Positions 1 to 5,618 of a DNA stretch of 5,795 nucleotides are shown here, one piece after another. Below the pieces are notes generated by a model. That model made no database searches and had not been told where the DNA came from. It saw nothing but the letters and a program-made list of their open reading frames with translations. Position 1 is the stretch's first letter. Each line of letters begins with the position of its first letter. The DNA is from DATESG01 sp035270925 (GTDB lineage: Bacteria; Bacillota_I; Bacilli_A; RFN20; CAG-826): assembly GCA_035270925.1 (NCBI GenBank), contig DATESG010000060.1:1-5795 (forward strand), read 5' to 3'. A program made the position numbers and the translations under genes.

Positions 1-971
1 GTCCCGCTTTAGGCGGCACGAGAATTTGGGATTATGCTAGTGAAGAAGAAGCATTGCAAGATTGTATGAGACTCGCACGGGGGATGACTTATAAGGCTTC
101 GGCGGCCGGACTTAATCTCGGGGGTGGCAAGACTGTGTTGATTGGCGACGTCAATCAACTACGCTCCGAGGCTTACTTTCGTTCACTAGGTCGCTATGTT
201 CAAAGTCTTAATGGCCGCTATATTACGGCGGAAGATGTTAACACTTCAACCAAAGATATGAATTATGTCCATATGGAGACTGACTATGTTGTCGGGCTTG
301 AAGGTAAATCAGGTAACCCGTCCCCAATGACGGCTTTAGGAGCATTTTACGGGATTAAAGCCGCGCTTAAATATAAATTTAACGACGATGAAATTGCTAA
401 ATATTCCTTCGCGGTTCAAGGCGCCGGGCAAACTGGTTATTACCTTATCAATTATTTACTGGAAGCCGGGGCGAAAAAAATTCTCTTCACCGAACTCAAT
501 CCAAAACATATTGAAAGAATGGCGAGTGAACACCCGGAAGTAATCTTTGTCCGTCCTGAAGAAATTTACGCTCAAGAAGTAGATGTATTTGTTCCTTGTG
601 CCTTAGGTGGCATCTTAAATGATGGGACGATTGCTTTAATCAAAGCCCCAATCATCGCCGGAACCGCCAATAATGTCCTGCTTGACGAACAACGTCATGG
701 CGACATGATTAAAGAGCGGGGAATATTATATGCCCCTGACTTTGTCATTAACGCCGGGGGTGTCATTAGTGTTTATCATGAACTCCAAGGTTATGTGAAA
801 GAGCGCGTGATTAGTGATGTCAAACTAATTTATGATCGCCTCCTAGAAATATTTAAGATTGCCGCAACTGAAAACATTAACACCCAAATTGCTGCCAAAG
901 TCTTTGCGAAAAAGCGCATCGAGACGGTCGGGCGCATTCGTCAAAATTATATTAAAAGGGCGGGCCATTAG
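1..971 (+). CDS. Leucine (branched-chain amino acid) dehydrogenase, 5'-truncated by window edge
   Basis: This enzyme oxidatively deaminates leucine, valine or isoleucine to the 2-oxoacid and ammonia with reduction of NAD+, in the cytoplasm. The frame is open from the left edge (first full codon at 3, reading PALGGTRIWDYASEEEAL). The TTG at 54 is therefore internal and not the start. Aligning the conserved lysines with Bacillus LeuDH K68 and K80 (here codons 93-95 and 129-131, in RGMTYK and GLNLGGGK) leaves about 37 residues missing and gives a full length near 359, against about 364 usual. The catalytic Asp115 equivalent falls exactly in place in ITAEDV. Further family marks are SGNPSP, the Rossmann motif GAGQTG followed by an acidic residue in FTELN, PCALGG, ANN, RHGD and NAGGV. 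The gene leads into an oxidoreductase operon that would use its products, which favours LeuDH over phenylalanine or valine dehydrogenase. Exact substrate preference cannot be read from sequence. The promoter lies outside the window. Confidence 0.93.
   Translation, partial: PALGGTRIWDYASEEEALQDCMRLARGMTYKASAAGLNLGGGKTVLIGDVNQLRSEAYFRSLGRYVQSLNGRYITAEDVNTSTKDMNYVHMETDYVVGLEGKSGNPSPMTALGAFYGIKAALKYKFNDDEIAKYSFAVQGAGQTGYYLINYLLEAGAKKILFTELNPKHIERMASEHPEVIFVRPEEIYAQEVDVFVPCALGGILNDGTIALIKAPIIAGTANNVLLDEQRHGDMIKERGILYAPDFVINAGGVISVYHELQGYVKERVISDVKLIYDRLLEIFKIAATENINTQIAAKVFAKKRIETVGRIRQNYIKRAGH
954..964 (+). promoter_or_regulatory. Ribosome binding site of the ferredoxin gene, supporting a TTG start
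   Basis: A purine-rich stretch AAAAGGGCGGG lies 9 nt before the TTG at 974, inside the last codons of the dehydrogenase gene. No in-frame ATG exists between the dehydrogenase stop and the first cluster cysteine. The only other candidate, a GTG at 1007, sits directly before the CxxC motif and would remove the first beta strand. The site therefore supports TTG as the start, though it is not a perfect AGGAGG. Confidence 0.45.
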
Positions 972-973
972 TT

Positions 974-1198
974 TTGAAAAAAACATATACGCTGACTTTT
1001 AATGATGTGGCCTGTAAAGGTTGTGGGCTTTGTGTGTCTTTTTGTCCGGTTAAAATCTTAAAACTTAATCCAATTCGTATTAATGAAAATGGTTATGCAC
1101 TGATTGATGTATCTAATATTGATAAGTGTATAGGTTGTACGTTTTGTGCAATGATGTGTCCTGATTCCGTCATCAAGGTCGAAGAACATCATGGCTAA
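974..1198 (+). CDS. vorD: 2x[4Fe-4S] ferredoxin-type delta subunit of 2-oxoacid:ferredoxin oxidoreductase
   Basis: This 74-residue protein carries electrons from the oxidoreductase active site to external ferredoxin. It shows two classical cluster motifs CxxCxxCxxxCP: the first at C14, C17, C20 and C24 (CKGCGLCVSFCP), the second at C52, C55, C58 and C62 (CIGCTFCAMMCP). All eight ligands are present, and the fold is the usual pseudo-symmetric bacterial ferredoxin with a ~27-residue linker. It starts with TTG 2 nt after the dehydrogenase stop and overlaps the next gene by 8 nt. Position directly before the alpha subunit identifies it as the delta subunit of that complex rather than a free-standing ferredoxin. 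The symbol follows the vor gene order and is by context; KorD- or PorD-type naming is possible. Confidence 0.9.
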   Translation: MKKTYTLTFNDVACKGCGLCVSFCPVKILKLNPIRINENGYALIDVSNIDKCIGCTFCAMMCPDSVIKVEEHHG

Positions 1199-2261
1199 AC
1201 AATTATTAAAAGGCAATCACGCGATTGCGCTTGCCGCGCTTGAAGCGGGTGTGGATGCTTTTTTTGGCTACCCAATCACGCCCCAAAATGAAATCCCTGA
1301 ATATTTAAGTGAAATCTTACCGGCGAATGGCAAAGTATTTTTGCAAGCTGAATCGGAAGTGGCCGCGATTAACATGGTCTATGGTGCGGCGGGGGCAGGT
1401 AAACGCGTAATGACTTCATCTTCCAGTGTCGGGATTGCCCTTAAACAAGAAGGGATTAGCTATCTTGCCGGGGCGGAACTACCATGTCTTATTGTCTCAG
1501 TGATGCGCGGAGGGCCTGGCTTAGGCGGGATTCAACCGTCACAACAAGATTACTTTCAAGCAACTAGAGGTGGGGGAAATGGCGATTACCGTGTGATCGT
1601 CCTCGCACCAGAATCTATTCAAGAAACAATTGATTATATTAAGATTGGCTTTGATCTAGCGGATATATATGCTAATCCCGTAATGATTTTGATTGATGGT
1701 CTAATTGGGCAAATGATGGAATCGGTCGAACTCGGTCGGCCTGTTCCGCCAAGACAACTGCCAGCCAAAGACTTTGCGACCATTGGCACGGCCTATCACA
1801 CGGGCCGAAGAATTGTCAACAGTTTATATTTAGATCCGCTTAGTCTTGAGCAACATAATATCAAGATGAAAGCCAAGTATGATTTAGTTGTTAAAAACGA
1901 AGTACGTTATGAAATGATTAATATGGATAATCCTGATTATGTCATCGTTGCCTATGGCTCTTCCGCGCGTATTTGTCGGAGTGCGATTGAAAGCCTCAAA
2001 CAAGTCGGCATTAAGGTCGGAATGCTAAGGCCAATCTCGCTTTGGCCATTTCCTAAAGCGGCGTTTAAAGAGCTACCGGCGTCAACGAAAGGACTCTTAG
2101 TCGTAGAAATGAGTCAAGGGCAAATGATTGATGATGTTGAGATTGCCAATAAGGGTCGCTTACCGATTGCTTTTTATGGCCGCTCGGGCGGAGTTGTCAT
2201 TGATCCCAGTGAAGTTCATGAAGCAATTCTTAACTTCGAAAAGTTGGTCCGCCATGATTAA
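1191..2261 (+). CDS. vorB: 2-oxoisovalerate:ferredoxin oxidoreductase alpha subunit (VorB-type)
   Basis: This is the alpha subunit of a 2-oxoacid:ferredoxin oxidoreductase, which oxidatively decarboxylates branched 2-oxoacids to acyl-CoA. The 356 residues fit the usual length of about 350. The N-terminal POR_N-type domain (roughly 10-230) has FFGYPITPQNEIPEYLSE (24-41), the conserved glutamates of QAESE (52-56), TSSSS (75-79) and SVMRGGPGLGGIQPSQQDYF (103-122). The C-terminal domain (roughly 245-345) includes VAYGSSAR (253-260) and LRPISLWPFP (279-288). The YPITPQNE and TSSSS...GIAL forms resemble VorB more than KorA (YPITPSTE) or PorA. VorB relatives commonly carry Pro after TSSSS, whereas here it is Val. 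The ATG at 1191 lies within the ferredoxin gene, overlapping by 8 nt, with only a modest AAGG about 12 nt upstream. Substrate assignment leans on the adjacent leucine dehydrogenase. Confidence 0.9.
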   Translation: MAKQLLKGNHAIALAALEAGVDAFFGYPITPQNEIPEYLSEILPANGKVFLQAESEVAAINMVYGAAGAGKRVMTSSSSVGIALKQEGISYLAGAELPCLIVSVMRGGPGLGGIQPSQQDYFQATRGGGNGDYRVIVLAPESIQETIDYIKIGFDLADIYANPVMILIDGLIGQMMESVELGRPVPPRQLPAKDFATIGTAYHTGRRIVNSLYLDPLSLEQHNIKMKAKYDLVVKNEVRYEMINMDNPDYVIVAYGSSARICRSAIESLKQVGIKVGMLRPISLWPFPKAAFKELPASTKGLLVVEMSQGQMIDDVEIANKGRLPIAFYGRSGGVVIDPSEVHEAILNFEKLVRHD

Positions 2262-2994
2262 ATATCAAAAGACCAGTGGTCTTACTGAAAAAAATACGCA
2301 CTACTGTCCAGGCTGTACGCATGGGCTTCTTCATAAACTCGTCGCCGAAGTACTCGAAGAGTTAAAGATTCTCCCAAATACAGTCGGAGTCGCGAGTGTA
2401 GGTTGCAGTGTCTACGCATATGACTACTTTAACTGTGATATGCAACAAGCCGCCCATGGTCGTGCTTGTGCAGTGGCAACGGGAATAAAACGCGTTTTAC
2501 CTGACCGCGTTGTTTTTACTTATCAGGGGGACGGAGATCTGGCCTCAATTGGGATTGGTGAAACAATTCACGCCGCCAACCGGGGGGAAAACATTACGGT
2601 GATTTTTGCTAATAATGCAATATACGGAATGACAGGGGGACAAATGGCTCCAACTTCACTCAAAGGGCAAATTACGACAACTTCAAGTTTAGGAAGAGAC
2701 CCCTTAACACAAGGTTATCCGATAAAGGTTAGCGAAATGCTTGCCCAACTTAATGGACCCTCCTATATTGAACGTGTCAGTCTCACAACCCCGCTCAACG
2801 TCAAAAAAGCCAAAGCTTCGATTAAAAAGGCCTTCACCTATCAACTTGAAGGACGGGGTTTTAGCATGATTGAGGTGTTATCAAGTTGTCCGGTTAACTG
2901 GGGGATGAGCCCACAAGAATCACTTATGTGGATTGATAAAGAAATGACCAAAGTGTTCCCACTTGGCGTCTTTAAGGATGTCAAAGATGAATAG
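2254..2994 (+). CDS. vorA: 2-oxoisovalerate:ferredoxin oxidoreductase beta subunit, TPP-binding (VorA-type)
   Basis: This is the thiamine-diphosphate-binding beta subunit of the same enzyme. With the ATG at 2254 it has 246 residues, the normal size for KorB/VorA beta subunits. The open frame extends back to 2128, but those 42 codons overlap the conserved end of vorB in another frame and resemble no family N-terminus. The start at 2254 also repeats the 8-nt overlap of the neighbouring junctions. Motifs are HYCPGCTHG (16-24) with the CxxC seen in the family, GVASVGCSVY (45-54), and the TPP/Mg motif GDGDLAS (92-98) ending in ANN (119-121). These are followed by IYGMTGGQMAPTS (123-135) and SSCPVNWGMSP (210-220). 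No strong Shine-Dalgarno precedes the start, so translation probably depends on coupling to vorB. Confidence 0.92.
   Translation: MIKYQKTSGLTEKNTHYCPGCTHGLLHKLVAEVLEELKILPNTVGVASVGCSVYAYDYFNCDMQQAAHGRACAVATGIKRVLPDRVVFTYQGDGDLASIGIGETIHAANRGENITVIFANNAIYGMTGGQMAPTSLKGQITTTSSLGRDPLTQGYPIKVSEMLAQLNGPSYIERVSLTTPLNVKKAKASIKKAFTYQLEGRGFSMIEVLSSCPVNWGMSPQESLMWIDKEMTKVFPLGVFKDVKDE
2974..2978 (+). promoter_or_regulatory. Ribosome binding site of vorC, supporting the ATG at 2987
   Basis: AAGGA lies 8 nt before the ATG at 2987, inside the vorA coding sequence. It supports that start over the upstream in-frame TTG at 2963, which would add eight residues ahead of the conserved IKIAGFGGQG and has no comparable site. 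Confidence 0.5.
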
Positions 2995-3517
2995 AACGAT
3001 TAAAATTGCCGGCTTTGGTGGTCAAGGCGTCATGCTTTTTGGCCAAATCATTGCCTACGCCGCGACGCTTAAAAATCTTAATAGTACATGGGTGCCAACC
3101 TATGGTCCCGAAACTAGAGGGGGAACTGCGAACTGCATGGTTTCTATTTCTAATGGACCAATTTATTCACCCGTCTTTAATCAGTGTGATGATCTGATTG
3201 TCTTTAATGCTCCTAGTTACAATAAGTTTAGCGCCATGATCCGAAGTGGGGGCACTATCTACTACAATTCCGCGCTCATTAAGGAGTTGGCTCCTGTTGA
3301 TGAACGACAAATTGGAGTCGATTGTAATGGAGTGGCAACGAGTCTAGCTAATGTCAAAGTCTTAAATATTGTCATGCTCGGTCGTTACATGAAAGATTTA
3401 AATTTATTTGGCGAAGCGGAGTTAGAATTGGCGCTTCTTCATTTCTTTGGGCAAGAAAAGTGCAGCCTGATTCCGCTTAACCTTGAGGCTTTTAGGCTTG
3501 GTTTAAAACAAGATTAG
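2987..3517 (+). CDS. vorC: 2-oxoisovalerate:ferredoxin oxidoreductase gamma subunit (VorC-type)
   Basis: This 176-residue protein is the gamma subunit (POR/KOR gamma domain) that completes the alpha-beta-gamma-delta oxidoreductase and by family precedent helps bind CoA. The hallmark GFGGQGV is at 9-15, followed by WVPTYGPETRGGTANC (35-50) and the SNGPIYSP segment (55-62), all typical of the family. The length matches the usual 175-195. The ATG at 2987 gives an 8-nt overlap with vorA (ATGAATAG) and has AAGGA 8 nt upstream. It is the last gene of the operon; an intrinsic terminator begins 4 nt after its stop. Gamma subunits of KOR, VOR and POR are hard to tell apart, so the VOR label comes from the operon context. 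Confidence 0.9.
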   Translation: MNRTIKIAGFGGQGVMLFGQIIAYAATLKNLNSTWVPTYGPETRGGTANCMVSISNGPIYSPVFNQCDDLIVFNAPSYNKFSAMIRSGGTIYYNSALIKELAPVDERQIGVDCNGVATSLANVKVLNIVMLGRYMKDLNLFGEAELELALLHFFGQEKCSLIPLNLEAFRLGLKQD

Positions 3518-3521
3518 ATTT

Positions 3522-3550
3522 AAAGGCTAACCACTTGGTTAGTCTTTTTT
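3522..3550 (+). terminator. Intrinsic terminator of the LeuDH-vor operon
   Basis: The stem GGCTAACC (3525-3532), loop ACTT (3533-3536) and stem GGTTAGTC (3537-3544) pair over 8 bp with one G-T wobble. A run of six T (3545-3550) follows. AAA at 3522-3524 can extend the stem into the T-run, which also makes it partly usable in the opposite direction. The position immediately after the vorC stop fits the end of the operon. Confidence 0.88.
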
Positions 3551-3555
3551 ATTAG

Positions 3556-3570
3556 AGTTAAGGCCTAACT
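3556..3570 (+). promoter_or_regulatory. Interrupted palindrome in the promoter region of the nuclease gene
   Basis: AGTTA-AGGCC-TAACT has perfect 5-bp arms around a 5-nt centre and lies about 35 nt before the start codon at 3606, where an operator or a 5'-leader hairpin could sit. No clear -35/-10 pair is visible between 3551 and 3593; TATTAA at 3573-3578 is the best -10 candidate, without a good -35. CTAAC at 3565-3569 could also pair with GTTAG of the upstream terminator. The function is not established by sequence alone. Confidence 0.3.
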
Positions 3571-3593
3571 TGTATTAAACTAAATTTAGTAAT

Positions 3594-3598
3594 GGAGG
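3594..3598 (+). promoter_or_regulatory. Ribosome binding site of the nuclease gene, deciding the ATG at 3606
   Basis: GGAGG lies 7 nt before the ATG at 3606 but only 4 nt before the in-frame GTG at 3603. The spacing makes ATG the likely start, one residue shorter than the GTG reading. It is the strongest ribosome binding site in the window. Confidence 0.8.
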
Positions 3599-3605
3599 TA
3601 AAGTG

Positions 3606-5513
3606 ATGAATAGAATCTCTAAATCAACTTTTTTAAAGTATCTCCGCTGTCCAAGAGCAGCGTATTTTGAAAGTTTGACCAGTGGCTTAGTTCGTGATTA
3701 TCACAACAGTCTTGCTAACGCTACTAGTGAAGAACAGGCGCGCTTACTTAAGGCGCAGTTTGATGAAAAACTACGGGAATTTTTAATTGAAAAATATCAA
3801 CAAGACGACGAGGATGATGAGGATGAAGAGTTTGTCTTGCCTGATCTTTTAAAAGAAGATAAAATGCTCGCACTTATGAATGAAACCTACTTTAGTATTG
3901 AAGAATTAGCGGCAAAACGTGCCCATAATCTATATGGGGGTCAAGTTATCGCTGGTCAACGTGAAGGTGAACATATCTATGGTCAAAAGCTGATAAACCT
4001 CTTTGAAGATGGTTTTAACTTCTTTACGTTTGTTGATACTCTACAAATTGATGAGCGCCTCATTAGGCTAATTGAAACTAAGGCCACGACTTCCAGAAAG
4101 TTTCTTAAGCTTGCTTATAAGCATGATAAAGAAGAACAAGCTTTTTTTGTGATGACGCCCGAAGGTAATCTTGTCCTCAGAGAAGAAATCGCTGGACTCG
4201 AGTTACATCCTGGTTACTTTAAAAAACGCGAACACCTCTTTAACCGTAATGGCGATCATGGCCGTTACGTCTATGACTTAGCGTGGCAACGTTATGTATA
4301 TGAGATGGGCAGTCAACAGCCGGATAAAGCAGTTAAGTACTACCTCGCCGTCTTAAATGCTGATTATATTTATGATGGTCGCGTTGATGAAGCAGGTCAA
4401 CCACTCTATGATGAAAATCAAATTATCACCCTCATTGATCTAAGCAAAATCACCGAAGAATATATGCCGCTTATTGCCAAGGACTTTGCCCTTGTCAAGG
4501 AACGGGTTCTTCACCCTAATGGGGAGGTTGTTAATTTAGGTAAAGACAAATGTTTATATGGTAAAAACTATCGCGAGTGTCCGTGGTTAGGTAAATGTAA
4601 AGGCGACTTAGCCATCCCTGCAAAGAACTCGATTTTTATGTATCTTAATGGCCATCATGGCTTTAAAAATAGCGAGACCGATCAAAAATATAGTGTTGAT
4701 GAATTATTAGAAATGGGCATTATTAACGCGCTTGCGATTAATTATAACTGGCTTAGTAAAACGCAAAAGGTCCAGTACAAGGTCTTAGAAAGTGGCGAGA
4801 CTTATATTGATAAAGACTTTATTAAAGCCAAACTCAAAAATTTAAAGTATCCGCTTTATCATCTTGATTTTGAAACAATGAACTATCCGCTCCCCCGTTT
4901 TAAAGGTGAACGCCCATATCAACAATCAGTCTTTCAATTCTCGCTCCACCTAGAAACTAAACCGGGTGAAGTGGATAAAGAGGTTGATCAAGTGGCTTAT
5001 CTCGCAAGTGGGAGTAAAGATGAACGAGAAGCGCTAGTTAAAGCGCTGATTAAGGCCATTCCTGATAATCATCAAGGTCAAGTTGTCACCTACAATCAAG
5101 GTTTTGAAAAGGGGCGCCTCAAAGAGCTGGCCCAGATGTTCCCCCGTTACGCCAAGGCGCTTAATGCAATAATTGAGCGAACAATTGATCTGATGCACTT
5201 TTTTAAACCAAACGAAGAGATACGTAAGGCATACTTTGGCAAGGGGAGTGATAAACCAAACATTACTTACTACCATATTGATCTTCAAAGGTCATATTCG
5301 ATTAAGAAAGTCTTACCTATTTTTGTGCCACAACTCGACTATGCAAATTTAGCAGAGGTTCATAACGGGATTGATGCCCAGCTCGCTTATTTAAAACTAC
5401 CTTCACTCAGTAAAGAAGAATTTGCGACAACCTACGCCAATATGCTTGAATACTGTAAACAAGATACATGGGCGATGGTCGAGATTTTAAAAGCGCTGCG
5501 GACGATGCTTTAA
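3606..5513 (+). CDS. DUF2779-type protein: Cas4/RecB-like nuclease fused to DEDDy exonuclease-like domain
   Basis: This 635-residue protein looks like two nucleases in one chain; no experimental function is claimed. The N-terminal half fits a Cas4/RecB-type PD-(D/E)XK nuclease: the start ISKSTFLKYLRCPRAAYFES, D144 (FVDTLQ), E157 and K159 (LIETKATTS), and QxxxY (Q228, Y232). Cysteines C15, C316, C325 and C331 are placed like the Fe-S ligands of Cas4 and AddB, one before the domain and three after it. The C-terminal half (about 410-635) matches DUF2779 and carries exonuclease-like motifs. Motif I is LDFETMNYPLP (D421, E423), motif II YNQGFEKGRLKEL (N497, F500, E501) and motif III YCKQD (Y616, D620). 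Typical DEDD enzymes have Asp where E501 stands. An acidic run, DDEDDEDEE, spans about 68-76. There is no signal peptide or membrane segment. It is a single-gene unit between two terminators. A related architecture is the TM0106 group of RecB-like nucleases. DNA repair or antiphage defence are both possible. Confidence 0.82.
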   Translation: MNRISKSTFLKYLRCPRAAYFESLTSGLVRDYHNSLANATSEEQARLLKAQFDEKLREFLIEKYQQDDEDDEDEEFVLPDLLKEDKMLALMNETYFSIEELAAKRAHNLYGGQVIAGQREGEHIYGQKLINLFEDGFNFFTFVDTLQIDERLIRLIETKATTSRKFLKLAYKHDKEEQAFFVMTPEGNLVLREEIAGLELHPGYFKKREHLFNRNGDHGRYVYDLAWQRYVYEMGSQQPDKAVKYYLAVLNADYIYDGRVDEAGQPLYDENQIITLIDLSKITEEYMPLIAKDFALVKERVLHPNGEVVNLGKDKCLYGKNYRECPWLGKCKGDLAIPAKNSIFMYLNGHHGFKNSETDQKYSVDELLEMGIINALAINYNWLSKTQKVQYKVLESGETYIDKDFIKAKLKNLKYPLYHLDFETMNYPLPRFKGERPYQQSVFQFSLHLETKPGEVDKEVDQVAYLASGSKDEREALVKALIKAIPDNHQGQVVTYNQGFEKGRLKELAQMFPRYAKALNAIIERTIDLMHFFKPNEEIRKAYFGKGSDKPNITYYHIDLQRSYSIKKVLPIFVPQLDYANLAEVHNGIDAQLAYLKLPSLSKEEFATTYANMLEYCKQDTWAMVEILKALRTML

Positions 5514-5521
5514 AAAGTTAT

Positions 5522-5563
5522 CGCGATACTTTTAGGCTCGTAAAAAAAGTGCGTTTCTTTTTT
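5522..5563 (+). terminator. Probable, imperfect intrinsic terminator after the nuclease gene
   Basis: CGC (5522-5524) and ACTTTT (5528-5533) can pair with AAAAGT (5545-5550) and GCG (5551-5553), with GAT bulged. A T-rich tract TTTCTTTTTT (5554-5563) follows. An alternative hairpin pairs AAAAAAG (5543-5549) with CTTTTTT (5557-5563). The run of seven A at 5542-5548 would be a T-tract on the other strand, so the element could stop transcription from both directions. Confidence 0.5.
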
Positions 5564-5580
5564 GTCGTTTGATTATTAAA

Positions 5581-5618
5581 GACTGACAGTTTGGCTTAAC
5601 CAAGACAAATGCTCAGTC
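5581..5618. repeat. Nested inverted repeat in the intergenic tail
   Basis: Outer arms GACTGA (5581-5586) and TCAGTC (5613-5618) are perfect inverted copies. An inner hairpin TTGG (5591-5594), loop CTTAA, CCAA (5600-5603) lies between them. No T-run follows on either side, so this is not an ordinary intrinsic terminator. It may be a structured transcript element or a chance dyad. Confidence 0.35.

Noticed and set aside
54..971. Dehydrogenase starting at the TTG at 54 as a complete 305-residue protein
   Set aside because: The frame is open to the left edge and encodes the conserved PALGGTR segment, so the gene is truncated by the window and not short.
2128..2253. Upstream extension of vorA to the ATG at 2128
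   Set aside because: The added 42 residues are the out-of-frame reading of the conserved vorB C-terminus; the family start and the repeated 8-nt overlap fit the ATG at 2254.
2963..2986. Extension of vorC to the TTG at 2963
   Set aside because: The ATG at 2987 has AAGGA at 8 nt spacing and starts just before the conserved IKIAGFGGQG segment.
3006..3197. Open frame of 63 codons on the + strand
   Set aside because: It lies wholly inside vorC in another frame, has no ribosome site and no recognisable motif.
3489..3498. CTTTTAGGCT shared with 5529-5538 as a possible repeat family
   Set aside because: A 10-nt match found once inside vorC and once in an intergenic hairpin is expected by chance and has no flanking similarity.
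5034..5288. Open frame of 84 codons on the - strand
   Set aside because: It is antisense to the conserved DUF2779 region and is explained as a shadow of that gene.
3606..5513. CRISPR-associated Cas4 gene
   Set aside because: The Cas4-like residues are present, but no cas1, cas2 or repeat-spacer array is in the window, and the C-terminal DUF2779 domain is not part of Cas4.
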